Origin: Planctomycetaceae bacterium
Lineage (GTDB): Bacteria > Planctomycetota > Phycisphaerae > Phycisphaerales > SM1A02
Direction of reading: 5' to 3'
Length of the DNA: 44,827 nt
NCBI GenBank assembly: GCA_947474065.1
Contig: CANJHD010000013.1
Span: forward strand, 1 to 44,827
Positions 32,590 to 42,609 of this stretch are shown here, piece by piece; the first letter of the stretch is position 1; each line of letters opens with the position of its first letter. The translations under genes were made by a program, and so were the position numbers. The notes under the pieces were generated by a model. The model was not told where the DNA came from, ran no database searches, and saw only the letters and a list, made by a program, of their open reading frames with translations.

Positions 32590-35500
32590 ATGTGGATCGT
32601 CAGGCTCGCACTCCGTCGTCCGTACACCTTCGTGGTTGCTGCCATGGTTGTGGCACTTCTTGGTGTGGTCGCGATCCTTCGCATGCCCACCGACATCTTC
32701 CCCGAGGTTGATATCCCGGTGGTCAGTGTCATCTGGTCCTACGGTGGCATCAGCCCGGAGGAAATCGAACGGCGGATCGTGACGATCAGTGAACGCGCCA
32801 TGACCACCACGGTGAATGGCATCGAACACATCGAGAGCACTTCCCTTGCGGGCGCATCGGTCATTCGCGTCTACTTTCAGCCCGGCACCAAGATCGAAGC
32901 AGCAGTGGCGCAAATCACTGCCATCAATCAGACGCTCCTTCGCATCATGCCACCGGGCACGACGCCGCCGCTCGTCATTCGCTATTCAGCGAGCAATGTT
33001 CCCATTCTGCAGATGGCGCTTCGTAGCGACACGCTGGGCGAACAGGCCATTTACGACCTTGGCCTCAACTTCATCCGCACGCGGCTTGCCACGGTTCAGG
33101 GCGCGCAGGTTCCCCTGCCGATCGGCGGAAAACCCCGGCAGATCATGGTGGATCTTGACCCGGACCTCCTATCTTCGCGCGGGATTTCTCCAGCCGATGT
33201 GAGCCTTGCCCTCAATGCACAGAACGTGATCTTGCCTGCAGGCAACGTGCGCTTCGGCGACACCGAATACACGGTACGTCTCAACAGTAGCCCCGATGTT
33301 GTTGACGAACTCAACGACATCCCGGTCAAGCAAGTCGGCGACCACACCATCTTCATGCGCGATGTAGCGCAAGTGCGCGACGGCTTTGCCAACCAAACCA
33401 GCATGGTGCATGTGGACGGAGCGCGCAGCGCGCTGCTCACCGTACTGAAATCCACTGGCTACTCAACGCTTGAGATCGTCCAACGCGTCAAGGACGCGCT
33501 TCCGGCAATCTTGGCAACGCTGCCGTCACCCATTGATGTCACTCCGCTCATCGACCAATCACTCTTCGTGCGCGCCGCGATTGATGGCGTGGTGCTTGAG
33601 GCAGTAGTGGCGGCCTGCTTGACGGGGCTCATCATTCTTCTATTCCTCGGATCGTGGCGATCCACCGTAGTCATTGCCATCAGCATTCCCCTCTCAATGC
33701 TGGTGTCTGTCATATGTCTCTGGGCGCTCGGCCAAACGCTGAACACGATGACGCTTGGCGGGCTTGGGCTCGCGGTTGGAATCCTGGTCGACGACGCCAC
33801 AGTTGAGATCGAGAACATCCACCGCAATATGGGCATGCGCAAGCCGCTCGTGAAAGCAATCCTCGACGGCGCGCAACAAATCGCGGTGCCGGCCTTTGTG
33901 GCAACGCTCTGCATCTGCATCGTGTTCGTCCCGGTCTTCTTCATCAGCGGTGCGGCCAAATTCTTATTCGTGCCACTCGCGATGGCTGTTGTCTTTGCCA
34001 TGCTGGCGAGCTACGTACTGAGCCGAACGCTGGTCCCGACGCTCGCGCGCTATCTCTTGGGACCCGAGCAAGCGATCTACGCCGCTGGCGGACACGAAGG
34101 CGGAAGCGGACCGATTTGGGCCGTGCACCGCCGGTTCAACCGAATGTTCGAGGCGTTCGCCGCTTGGCATCGCCGAGCATTGGAGTGGACGCTTGCTCAT
34201 CGCACCGCATCCATCGTTGGGTTCGCGCTTCTGCTGGTGATCGCTGGAGCCGCCCTGCCGTTTGTTGGCCGCGACTTCTTCCCGATCGTCGACACCGGAC
34301 AACTTCGCCTTCATGTGCGCTGCCCTCCCGGTACGCGTATTGAGACCACTGAGCAACGCTTCTTGGAGGTTGAGCGCGTCATCCGCGAGATCATTCCGCC
34401 TGCGGACGTGCACCTGGTACTCGACTCGATCGGCCAACCATCGGGCGGCGTGAACCTTGCGTTCAGCGACTCCACCACCGCCGGTCCTGCCGATGGCGAG
34501 ATCTTGGTGAGCCTTTCGCCAGAGCGCGATCGCACCGCTGACGGATACGCGCAACTTCTCCGTACCCAACTTCCAGAGCGATTCCCTGATCTTGAGTTCT
34601 TCTTTCAACCTGCGGACATCGTCAGTCAAATTTTGAATTTTGGCATGGCCGCACCGATTGATGTGCAAGTGACTGGACCGTCGCGACCAGACAATCTGCG
34701 CATTGCACGTGAATTAGTGCGCCGGTTCGAACGCGTCCCCGGCGCGGCTGATGTTCATCTCCAACAGATCCCGGCGGCACCTGAACTTCGCGTGGTGGTC
34801 GACCGCACGCGCGCCGCACAGATGGGACTCACCGAGCGCGACGTGGCCAGCAGCATGCTCACTTCGCTGAGTGGTACTTCGCAGGCCGCGCCGAATTACT
34901 GGCTGAATCCACGAAACGGGGTCAATTACTCCGTGGTTGTGCAAACACCCACCGGGCGTATTTCCATGCTTGATGACCTTGCAAGTACGCCCATTCCGGG
35001 CGCGGGTCCTGCTGCTGGCGTCACCCAACAATTGCAGGGCGTGGCATCAATTGAGCGAACCCAATCGCCCGTTTCGATTGGTCACTACAACGTTCAGCCA
35101 GTGTGCGATGTTCTCGTTTCTGCTGCTGGTACTGATCTCGGTTCGGTAGGCGGCGCAGTGCAAACCATCATGGACGAGGTGCAAAGAGATCTACCGCGCG
35201 GCACAACGCTCGTCATGCGCGGTCAGTATGACTCCATGCGCACGAGTTTCATTGGACTGGCGATTGGACTCGCAGCAGCCATCCTTCTGGTGTATTTCCT
35301 GATGGTTGTGAATTTCCAGAGCTGGCTTGACCCATTCATCATTGTGTTCGCAGTCCCCGGTGCACTCGCGGGCGTGGTGTACATGCTGATTTGCTCGCAG
35401 ACGTCATTCAACGTTCCGTCTTTGATGGGCGCCATCATGTGCGTCGGCGTTGCAACGTCCAACGCCATTCTTGTAGTGACATTTGCGAACGACCGACGCG

Positions 35501-35772
35501 CGGAAGGACTCGACGCGCAAGCCGCCGCACTTGACGCTGGCACGGTTCGCTTGCGCCCCGTACTCATGACGGCATCCGCGATGATCATCGGCATGGTGCC
35601 AATGGCGCTCGGCGCAGGCGAAGGCGGCGAGCAGAACGCACCGCTCGGGCGCGCCGTGATCGGCGGCCTGATAGTTGCCACGGCGGTCACGCTGCTGGTA
35701 GTGCCCGTCATCTATGCCATGCTGCGGCGCACCCCGCCGCGACGAAACACGCTTGAGGAGATGCCCGCATGA
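32590..35772 (+). CDS. RND multidrug efflux pump, HAE1/AcrB-like inner-membrane subunit
   Basis: A 1060-residue proton-driven pump. MWIVRLALRRPYTFVVAAMV is the usual N-terminus with TM1. FPEVDIPVVSV and GTKIEAAVAQI belong to the porter domain. LAVGILVDDATVEIENIHR holds the paired Asp residues near 401-402, equivalent to AcrB D407/D408. The protein repeats with a second TM near residue 540 and second TM block (SLMGAIMCVGVATSNAILVV). The ATG at 32590 is chosen because it gives the standard N-terminus; the open frame upstream runs antisense through tetR. No Shine-Dalgarno is seen; the leader starts in the operator region. The stop overlaps the adaptor gene start (ATGA). Pump-before-adaptor order is the reverse of acrAB. 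Confidence 0.94.
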   Translation: MWIVRLALRRPYTFVVAAMVVALLGVVAILRMPTDIFPEVDIPVVSVIWSYGGISPEEIERRIVTISERAMTTTVNGIEHIESTSLAGASVIRVYFQPGTKIEAAVAQITAINQTLLRIMPPGTTPPLVIRYSASNVPILQMALRSDTLGEQAIYDLGLNFIRTRLATVQGAQVPLPIGGKPRQIMVDLDPDLLSSRGISPADVSLALNAQNVILPAGNVRFGDTEYTVRLNSSPDVVDELNDIPVKQVGDHTIFMRDVAQVRDGFANQTSMVHVDGARSALLTVLKSTGYSTLEIVQRVKDALPAILATLPSPIDVTPLIDQSLFVRAAIDGVVLEAVVAACLTGLIILLFLGSWRSTVVIAISIPLSMLVSVICLWALGQTLNTMTLGGLGLAVGILVDDATVEIENIHRNMGMRKPLVKAILDGAQQIAVPAFVATLCICIVFVPVFFISGAAKFLFVPLAMAVVFAMLASYVLSRTLVPTLARYLLGPEQAIYAAGGHEGGSGPIWAVHRRFNRMFEAFAAWHRRALEWTLAHRTASIVGFALLLVIAGAALPFVGRDFFPIVDTGQLRLHVRCPPGTRIETTEQRFLEVERVIREIIPPADVHLVLDSIGQPSGGVNLAFSDSTTAGPADGEILVSLSPERDRTADGYAQLLRTQLPERFPDLEFFFQPADIVSQILNFGMAAPIDVQVTGPSRPDNLRIARELVRRFERVPGAADVHLQQIPAAPELRVVVDRTRAAQMGLTERDVASSMLTSLSGTSQAAPNYWLNPRNGVNYSVVVQTPTGRISMLDDLASTPIPGAGPAAGVTQQLQGVASIERTQSPVSIGHYNVQPVCDVLVSAAGTDLGSVGGAVQTIMDEVQRDLPRGTTLVMRGQYDSMRTSFIGLAIGLAAAILLVYFLMVVNFQSWLDPFIIVFAVPGALAGVVYMLICSQTSFNVPSLMGAIMCVGVATSNAILVVTFANDRRAEGLDAQAAALDAGTVRLRPVLMTASAMIIGMVPMALGAGEGGEQNAPLGRAVIGGLIVATAVTLLVVPVIYAMLRRTPPRRNTLEEMPA

Positions 35773-37034
35773 ACCAAGACCACGACACAACAACGGAGCA
35801 CTCGATGCAGATCGACCCACCGCACTCCACGCCTCAGGCCGGTCGTCGCAACACTGTTCCAATCGTCCTCGGCATTGCGATCGCCGCCATCGCTGTTGCG
35901 GTCGTGGTATTCGGCGTGCTTCCCGCGTTGCGCCGAAACGCGGCAATGGCTCGCGACGCAGCGGCGCGCGATTCCGAACTGACGCGCGTGGTCTTTGTAG
36001 AGGCCATTCCGGCGCCAGCCATGGCCCGCATTACATTGCCAGCGCGCCTGGACGCGCTTCAAGAAACGGCGCTCTACGCGCAGGTCACCGGTTACCTCGG
36101 ACCAATGCTCGCCGATATTGGAGACAAAGTCACCGCTGGCCAACCGCTTGTGCAGATTGCGACGCCAGTGCTTGATCGCCAAGTGGAGCAGCGCGTGTCC
36201 GCGCGCAATGTTGCTGACGCGAAGATCGCGCTCGCACAGGCACGGCTCGATTTTTCGCATGCCACGCTTGTGCGCATGCGCAGTGTTGGCGACGCGCGCG
36301 CGGTCAGCCAACAGGCCGTCGATGAAGCAGCCGCGAACGAAAAAAGCGATGCAGCAAGTCTTGCCGCCGCGCGCGCTGACCGCGCCGCCGTGGAGGCCGA
36401 TGGTGACCGCTTAGAAGCGCAGCGATTACTTGCACGCATTGTGGCTCCATTTGACGGCGAAATCACGGCGCGTTCATTCGATGCAGGAACGCTGGTCGTT
36501 GCAGACCGGATTGATGCGACGCTACCGATCTTCCGCGTGACAAATCGCTCTGAGATACGAGCATTCATCGATGTTCCGCAATCGTTCGCATCGGCAGTGA
36601 CCGTGGACCAGGAGATCGAGTTCACCGTGCGCGAGCATCCGGGGCGGAAATTCAAAGCAACCATCACTCGTGCCGTGCCAGAACTTGAACGCGCTTCGCG
36701 CACGCGGCTTGTGGAGGCGCGGATCGCAAACGTGGACCGCGCACTCCTCCCAGGCATGTTCGCAGAGGCCACCATCCTGATACCGCACGGTGCAAATGTC
36801 TCGCTCATCCCAGGAGAAGCTGTGGTGATCCGCGAGGGCAAGCAGGTGGTCGCGGTTGTGGATGCACAAGACGCGCTCCACTACGTTGCCGTTGAACTCG
36901 GTCGAGACAACGGCACGCAAGTGGAAGTGGTGTCCGGCATGGCGGCAGGCACGCGGGTAGTCACCAACTTGTCACGACAGTTGTCGGATGGAACCAAGGT
37001 GGCGCCAGTGGCACGCCCAGTTGTCAAGAAGTAA
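35769..37034 (+). CDS. RND efflux periplasmic adaptor (membrane fusion protein)
   Basis: A 421-residue adaptor linking pump and outer-membrane channel. After ~25 cytosolic residues there is one N-terminal membrane anchor (VPIVLGIAIAAIAVAVVVFG). Lipoyl half-motifs follow (LYAQVTGYLGPMLADIGDKV; ARIVAPFDGEITARSFDAG) on either side of an alpha-helical hairpin (residues ~135-215), then beta-barrel (RAFIDVPQSFASAVTV) and membrane-proximal domains (ALLPGMFAEATILIP). The sequence PVLDRQVEQRVSARNV begins the hairpin. Start overlaps the pump stop. It ends 26 bp from the convergent haloperoxidase gene. Confidence 0.93.
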   Translation: MNQDHDTTTEHSMQIDPPHSTPQAGRRNTVPIVLGIAIAAIAVAVVVFGVLPALRRNAAMARDAAARDSELTRVVFVEAIPAPAMARITLPARLDALQETALYAQVTGYLGPMLADIGDKVTAGQPLVQIATPVLDRQVEQRVSARNVADAKIALAQARLDFSHATLVRMRSVGDARAVSQQAVDEAAANEKSDAASLAAARADRAAVEADGDRLEAQRLLARIVAPFDGEITARSFDAGTLVVADRIDATLPIFRVTNRSEIRAFIDVPQSFASAVTVDQEIEFTVREHPGRKFKATITRAVPELERASRTRLVEARIANVDRALLPGMFAEATILIPHGANVSLIPGEAVVIREGKQVVAVVDAQDALHYVAVELGRDNGTQVEVVSGMAAGTRVVTNLSRQLSDGTKVAPVARPVVKK

Positions 37035-37060
37035 TGGCACAAGCGACATCGCTGGCACGG

Positions 37061-39112
37061 TTACGGGCAATTGCCCCACGCAGCGAGCAGCAATCCAAGA
37101 TCAGCTCCACCGATGATTCCATCGTGGTCGATATCAGCCGGTCCTGCCTCACCCCAGTGCGATAGAACTTCGCCCAGGTCAGCACCATCCACGCGGCGAT
37201 TACCGTCAAGATCTGCCGCACATGGCGGATGCCCCCACAGACTCTGCGCGAACGCGAACGCCGCCGGACCAGTGCGATCGCCAATGCCGCGCGATGGAAT
37301 GTCATCAAACGGCGGATGAATACCACCCCAAATGCGACTGAGCGCGCTCTGATCCGCAGCGTCGTAGTAGCTGGCAAACTGCAGCGTCACATCAGTACTC
37401 GGGCCGTCTTCAAAGACCAACTGTTGATTCTGCCGCGCGACGAATTCGCCAAGACCACCTGGGAAGTATCGGCTTCCGGTGATGCGCTCAAGTACGCGCG
37501 CCGCAGCACGGCTGAATCCACTGTGCCCCGATGCGTATCCACCGAATGGCGGCGTGACGAAGGTGGGACGCTGGTACGGCCACCAAAGAGTGCCGAGTAT
37601 CCAACCAACACCAGCCACCTGATTCGCTGGATCAGTGAGATCACCCGCGCCGCGCCATCCACGGATCGCTATCTCACCAACGTGGCCGGTCAGGTGCGCG
37701 TGTCGCTGACCGGGCGCGGTTGTTTCGGCAGTAATCAGTTCAATTTGGCCAGGAATCAAGTGAATTCCATTGAGGTTGAAATGCGGAAGTGCGGGGTCAG
37801 AGCATTGACCCTGCTGGCACAACCATCGCAACACCGTGATCGGGCGCGAGCAGTCGTACCAACCTTTCACGCTCCACACACTCACCGCCGTGTCATGCAT
37901 AGCGCCGCCAAGTGCCAAGTATGCCTTCACGTCGTATTCAAGCGGATCGAGAACCGCACCAACGCCACCCATGCGACGATTCGATAGCGGATGATCCATC
38001 ACGTAATTCAAGATGGTGAACCAGTGCCCGGGCGGCGTCTCTGAGCTGGGACCATCAGCCCAGAACTCTGCCAATACACGCGCGTAGTCACCACGCTTCA
38101 CAAACTGCGGCGTATACGGAACGCCCGTGACTGGGTTCGTTGCATACCCCGCGCCGATGTCGCCGCCCTGCGTGTAGCGGTAGTACTGCTCATACTCACC
38201 TGATGTGGGAGCGGTGACGTTGCCCATATTTCCTGGCGAAATATCCCAAGTGACACCGTCCGCTGGATCAAGGTGCGAAGACCACACGGCCACCATTTCG
38301 TGACCACGTCGCCACAGTCCGTCGCCAACGCCATTCAACGCCGGAGGCGGACCCGGGTCGTTGTAGACATGCCACGTCACATCGTTGCGCGTGCCATCAA
38401 CGCGGTCCGCGGAAGTCATGGCAAACGGCGTGACATTGCCCCATTCTGCTGAGAGAAACGGCGGAAATCCGGTCGGAATTGGCTGGCCGTTCTGATCAAC
38501 AAAGTAGGCGAGTGCCAACGGTTGGTAGCGCCGCACATCGAACACTCCGGCATTACCGGGGAGCGCAACAATCATCGGCTCATTCACCGGCGTGTAGATC
38601 CGATTGGCATATGCACCCAACTGATTTGAACCGTCGCCAAACCCAAACATCACCACCGCGGTTCCAATGCGATTTCCGACAGCTGCCGGCGAGTCCCCCA
38701 CCGTCGAAGCGAACGCGGGGTCGCATCCATACTCCACCATCAACGCTGTGTAGCGCGGTGCCATCGCCGCATAGCCCGGGCTCGTTGAAAATCGGTTCAC
38801 AAGCACGCGGTACGCGGCATGACTGATGGCAACCTGCCGCGCGTATGCAACGTCGGCAGCCACGTGATGCTCCTGCACCAACCACGGCGTTGCGACATCG
38901 TCATACACCGCCCACGCGTCGTACATGGCGGCGGATTCATGAAAGAGATTGCGCGCGTGGATGGTCGGTCGACCAAGGTCGCGGCGAATCGATTCGAGCA
39001 GCAACTCGTTCCAGCGCCGCGCAACGGATTGGTCAGCAAATGCGGGCGTACAAACGCACATCACAGCGAGCATCCACAGGACGAATGTCTTCAGTTGTTG
39101 GCGCGATCGCAT
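37061..39112 (-). CDS. Secreted vanadium-dependent haloperoxidase/PAP2-family protein with dockerin-like tail
   Basis: A 683-residue exported protein. Signal peptide: FVLWMLAVMCVCTPAFAD. The vanadate/phosphate pocket signature is complete: KGWYDCSRP (K-x6-RP, about K416 and R423), YASGHSG (about H530), and SRIWGGIHPPFDD (R about 593, axial His about 599). This matches bacterial haloperoxidase or acid-phosphatase proteins; whether it oxidises halides is unknown. The last 53 residues, CAADLDGNRRVDGADLGEVL onward, hold two DxDxDG-like calcium loops each followed by GADLG..L..WG, a dockerin-like duplicate ending NCP. AGGA 8 nt before ATG 39112 fixes the start. It is a single gene. Confidence 0.88.
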   Translation of the reverse strand: MRSRQQLKTFVLWMLAVMCVCTPAFADQSVARRWNELLLESIRRDLGRPTIHARNLFHESAAMYDAWAVYDDVATPWLVQEHHVAADVAYARQVAISHAAYRVLVNRFSTSPGYAAMAPRYTALMVEYGCDPAFASTVGDSPAAVGNRIGTAVVMFGFGDGSNQLGAYANRIYTPVNEPMIVALPGNAGVFDVRRYQPLALAYFVDQNGQPIPTGFPPFLSAEWGNVTPFAMTSADRVDGTRNDVTWHVYNDPGPPPALNGVGDGLWRRGHEMVAVWSSHLDPADGVTWDISPGNMGNVTAPTSGEYEQYYRYTQGGDIGAGYATNPVTGVPYTPQFVKRGDYARVLAEFWADGPSSETPPGHWFTILNYVMDHPLSNRRMGGVGAVLDPLEYDVKAYLALGGAMHDTAVSVWSVKGWYDCSRPITVLRWLCQQGQCSDPALPHFNLNGIHLIPGQIELITAETTAPGQRHAHLTGHVGEIAIRGWRGAGDLTDPANQVAGVGWILGTLWWPYQRPTFVTPPFGGYASGHSGFSRAAARVLERITGSRYFPGGLGEFVARQNQQLVFEDGPSTDVTLQFASYYDAADQSALSRIWGGIHPPFDDIPSRGIGDRTGPAAFAFAQSLWGHPPCAADLDGNRRVDGADLGEVLSHWGEAGPADIDHDGIIGGADLGLLLAAWGNCP

Positions 39113-39120
39113 GCGAACAT

Positions 39121-39125
39121 TCCTA
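39121..39125 (-). promoter_or_regulatory. Shine-Dalgarno site of the haloperoxidase-like gene
   Basis: TAGGA on the minus strand stands 8 nt before the ATG at 39112 and supports this start over upstream in-frame codons. Confidence 0.6.
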
Positions 39126-39234
39126 ATGGATAACTTCACCGACGCAACAGTAACCCCCCTCAACCATTGCTCCAAGTGCCAAGGCCAGAATTGGTCGCAA
39201 ATCAGTCCGCGACCGTGCGAAATATGCGCATAAC

Positions 39235-42200
39235 TTATGCCTTTACTGCCAACCGCTCGATTTCCCCGGCAGGAACCTCGTGCAGGCGGTGCGCGGCAGC
39301 CAAGTCGTGCAGGCTCTTTACGGCCGCTACCCAATGTTCACGTTGCTGCGGCTCGTGGATAGCGCGATCCAAAATGTCAAGCACTGCCGCGCGCGTGCGG
39401 CGCTCCTGCGGCTGACCGCGCAATTCATTCGGCACCACGCGCCACAAGATCAACGCCAACTGCGCTGGCCAATCGCTTGACCGCAAATCAAGTCGCCACA
39501 CCGTTCGACCAAGTACTACTTCCACGCGGTTGAGATAGCGACGACTCATGCGGTCACCACGCGCCGCGCGCACGCCGAGACGTTCGCGAATGCGCCGCGC
39601 TTGTCCAACGCCCGCTTGCATTGCCGCAACGTACAACGCATCGCGAATCAGAATTGATTCCGCAAGCGGCAAGATGCCATACGTGCACAACGTACGGTCC
39701 GGATCATCGGAGCCCGCTTCGTACAACTCCTTCACTAGTCCGGCGTACCAACGCAGATGGCGCACCCCGCCCCATGCAACACAACGTGCCGACGCATTCA
39801 CAAAGTCACGGAGCGCCTGCCGACCATCATTGGTGGCGTACAGCCCCGGCATTGCATCGATCGCCTCGCGCACACTCTCACGGAACTGCCGCGCGCGCCT
39901 TCGTCCACCACGGCGCGACGCTTCGAGTTCCAGCGCAGTGCGGCGCACCAAGCGACCAAGGCTTTCGCCCTTTTTTGAGTCACTTTCAGCGATTTCAAGA
40001 CCTTCTGCCAATCGCCGTCCAAAGTCAAAGGCTTCAAGTGATCGCCCATAGCCGCGCACTTCCAAGCGTCGCATGGCGGCTTCGAGTGATTCCACTGACA
40101 CGGGAATGAAGCCACGCTGGAACGCTGCACCAAGCACCACCAAGTCAGCCACGCGGTCCGTTAGAAACTCGCGCTGCGCCGTACCTGAAATATCCGCAAG
40201 CAACGCGCCCTCCGGTCGTGTGGCGAGTGGCACCGCGCGCGGCAACAAATCAACTGCAGTGGCGAGTTCCGTTGGAACCTGATCTTCAAACGCACCAAGA
40301 TTCGCAACGATGTATGTCTTGTCCGGCGCAGCCACACGCAAATACGGATCCGGTCCAAGCGCACGCAGCGTCTCCACAGCGTCGAACCCAAGAATGAGAT
40401 CCGCCTCGCCGTACGGGCATTGCGGCGAATGAACGCGCGCGTCGGGTCCAGAATCTTGCCCCGTGAAGAGCACCTGACCCCACGCGCGTCGACCAGGACC
40501 GATGGGCGTTGGGTGATAAATCGACTGCACGCGGTAACCCATCGCGCGCCCTGCCTCGCACAGCGCAAGTGCTGCAATTCCAGGTGTATCGCCGCGATAT
40601 CCAGCAACATGGCAGCGCCAACGGCCTTCGCGCGCGTGGATCGGCCGCGGCGGCTTGATGCGCGCATCGGCATCGCCCTTTACTGGCGGCGGACGCGTTC
40701 GCACCACTTCTACTTGCTCAAGCAGCGCGCGCACTTCAATCTTCACTGGAAGCCCGTCGCCTGCTGGGAATGTCTCACGCACAAACTCGGTCTTCAGCGG
40801 ATCGAGCCCGCGTTCAAGCCCGCGCTCCATCAGCACTGCCTGCGAGATTGGACGAATGTCGCAACCAGTATCAGCGGGCCACACCAATCGCTGCCGCGGC
40901 GTGAAGCCGAGTCGGTCTGCTTCTTCAACCCCAGCTTCAAGTTGACGAATGTCGCGACGCGCTGGCGGTCCGTCATGCGCAACCAGCACGCCAACGCCGT
41001 CAAGGCGCGCCGTCTGCGTGATGGCAGCAATCAAACCGGGCCGGTCATTCATATCGCAATGCGCTACATGTAAACGTGGCGCACTCCGCAGCGGCACTGC
41101 TGCATTGGCAAGACGCTCCACGTCCACTACATCACTGCCACCAAGATCAACCACCACAAAGAGTGTCGGCTGCGGATCAATAGCCGCCTGCTGAATTGCA
41201 GCGGGGCCTTCAATCGCAAAGCGTCGGCGATCCCAGAGTTCCACTTCGGTGACGATTTCCGCTTGCGGCGGCGCGTTTCCCTCAAGCGCCAAGGCACGCG
41301 ACGGCGCCTCCGGATCATCGGGATCAATGCGCGCTACTTCGATCGCCGCTTCCGGCAACACTGCGCGCACGGCATCGATGGCGCCCGTTGGACCAAGTCC
41401 GAAACTGCGGCGCGGCACTTCAATGCGCTCCAGTTCTGGCTGCGATGCCGCCAACCGCGGCGAATGTTCAAGTCCCGTGCGCACAAGTTTGAAGAGATGC
41501 AACGCCTTGCGCAGGAGAATCGAAGTGCGCACGCCATCATTCACCTCAAGGCGCACCTCTTCGCCATCGCGCGGGGGCAAGCGGTCCCACCACAAGCGCG
41601 CTGGACGTTCACCACGCGCGCGCAATGCCTCGGCAACTTCAAGAATGTCGGGCGCTACAGAATCGGGGCGCGGCTCAAGCACCACCGCGTCATCGCAACG
41701 GGTGAGGAATCGTTCTAAGAGTGCCGCGTCCATCGGGTGCGTGCAACCAAGGTCAAGGACGGGCACGCGACCTTCAAGGCCAAACTCACCAAGAATGTGA
41801 TGAATCGCTACTGCCGACGGACCAACTGAAATGAATGCAATCGGTTCACGCTCACCGGGGCTTGGTAGTGCCGTCACGCGGTTCAATTCAAGGCGGCGCA
41901 CCACGCGCAAGACATCGTCACCTTCCGGCGTGCGAGCCCCGCGTCGCGCGCGCAACAATGCAGCAACCTGCTCCACTCGCTCGGTGATCCGATTCGCGCG
42001 CAACGCCACAGAATCAAGCGAGCGCAACACCGTGGAATGCGCAACAATCGCTGCCATGCGCGGGCCGGCGTTGGCAAGGCGGAACGCATGTTCCACGCCG
42101 TCGCGCAGCGTTTCGATGCCCTTGGGGGCAACCACTGGCAATCCCAACGAACGCGCCGCCTGCCACGGCGAAGCAAGCCGCACCAAGAACGGATTGTCTT

Positions 42201-42609
42201 CAAGAAGCAGCACCACGCCGCCCTCTAACGGGCGCGCGCCATCAAGCGCGCGGCGTGCGGCGCTGATTGCCATGGCAAGTTGTTCATTCGGAATGAGCGC
42301 TAAGACGCGCTTGCCTTCGCTGGCGGCGCGCACTGCAAGACTGACTGCGCGCGCGCCATCAACGGAATCGGTGACCGTGACGTGGTGCGTCTCAAGAGCA
42401 CGCGCCACGGATGGTTCCGCAAGCATCTGAAACACCGGCTCGAACGGCACCTGGCGCGGACCAACGATGGCGTCGATCTCAAGTTCGCTTTCCAAGACGC
42501 CTTTGACAATCGCCTGGTGTGCAGAAAGCAACGCGATGCCCTCTGCACGCAAGAGCGGATGGCTCCAATGGCCAGCGATTTCTGCAGCAATCTCTGAGGC
42601 GACGGTCAC
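39235..42609 (-). CDS. Indolepyruvate/2-oxoacid oxidoreductase-like fusion lacking cofactor motifs
   Basis: A 1124-residue protein whose layout resembles fused indolepyruvate:ferredoxin oxidoreductases. Residues ~20-210 look like the alpha (PYR) domain (GIALLSAHQAIVKGVLE; VTVTDSVDGARAVSLAVRAA). Residues ~250-340 look like its C-terminal part (VPVLDLGCTHPMDAALLERF). Residues ~400-550 align by eye with the TPP domain but show FVVVDLGGSDVVDVERLANA where GDS/GDG...N is expected. Residues ~665-790 resemble the gamma domain (CHVAGYRGDTPGIAALALCE; SPQCPYGEADLILGFD). A helical C-terminus follows. There is no CxxCxxC ferredoxin motif. It starts at GTG in the HAD-gene stop. Activity and substrate are unknown; the family call is by pattern. 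Confidence 0.65.
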   Translation of the reverse strand: MTVASEIAAEIAGHWSHPLLRAEGIALLSAHQAIVKGVLESELEIDAIVGPRQVPFEPVFQMLAEPSVARALETHHVTVTDSVDGARAVSLAVRAASEGKRVLALIPNEQLAMAISAARRALDGARPLEGGVVLLLEDNPFLVRLASPWQAARSLGLPVVAPKGIETLRDGVEHAFRLANAGPRMAAIVAHSTVLRSLDSVALRANRITERVEQVAALLRARRGARTPEGDDVLRVVRRLELNRVTALPSPGEREPIAFISVGPSAVAIHHILGEFGLEGRVPVLDLGCTHPMDAALLERFLTRCDDAVVLEPRPDSVAPDILEVAEALRARGERPARLWWDRLPPRDGEEVRLEVNDGVRTSILLRKALHLFKLVRTGLEHSPRLAASQPELERIEVPRRSFGLGPTGAIDAVRAVLPEAAIEVARIDPDDPEAPSRALALEGNAPPQAEIVTEVELWDRRRFAIEGPAAIQQAAIDPQPTLFVVVDLGGSDVVDVERLANAAVPLRSAPRLHVAHCDMNDRPGLIAAITQTARLDGVGVLVAHDGPPARRDIRQLEAGVEEADRLGFTPRQRLVWPADTGCDIRPISQAVLMERGLERGLDPLKTEFVRETFPAGDGLPVKIEVRALLEQVEVVRTRPPPVKGDADARIKPPRPIHAREGRWRCHVAGYRGDTPGIAALALCEAGRAMGYRVQSIYHPTPIGPGRRAWGQVLFTGQDSGPDARVHSPQCPYGEADLILGFDAVETLRALGPDPYLRVAAPDKTYIVANLGAFEDQVPTELATAVDLLPRAVPLATRPEGALLADISGTAQREFLTDRVADLVVLGAAFQRGFIPVSVESLEAAMRRLEVRGYGRSLEAFDFGRRLAEGLEIAESDSKKGESLGRLVRRTALELEASRRGGRRRARQFRESVREAIDAMPGLYATNDGRQALRDFVNASARCVAWGGVRHLRWYAGLVKELYEAGSDDPDRTLCTYGILPLAESILIRDALYVAAMQAGVGQARRIRERLGVRAARGDRMSRRYLNRVEVVLGRTVWRLDLRSSDWPAQLALILWRVVPNELRGQPQERRTRAAVLDILDRAIHEPQQREHWVAAVKSLHDLAAAHRLHEVPAGEIERLAVKA

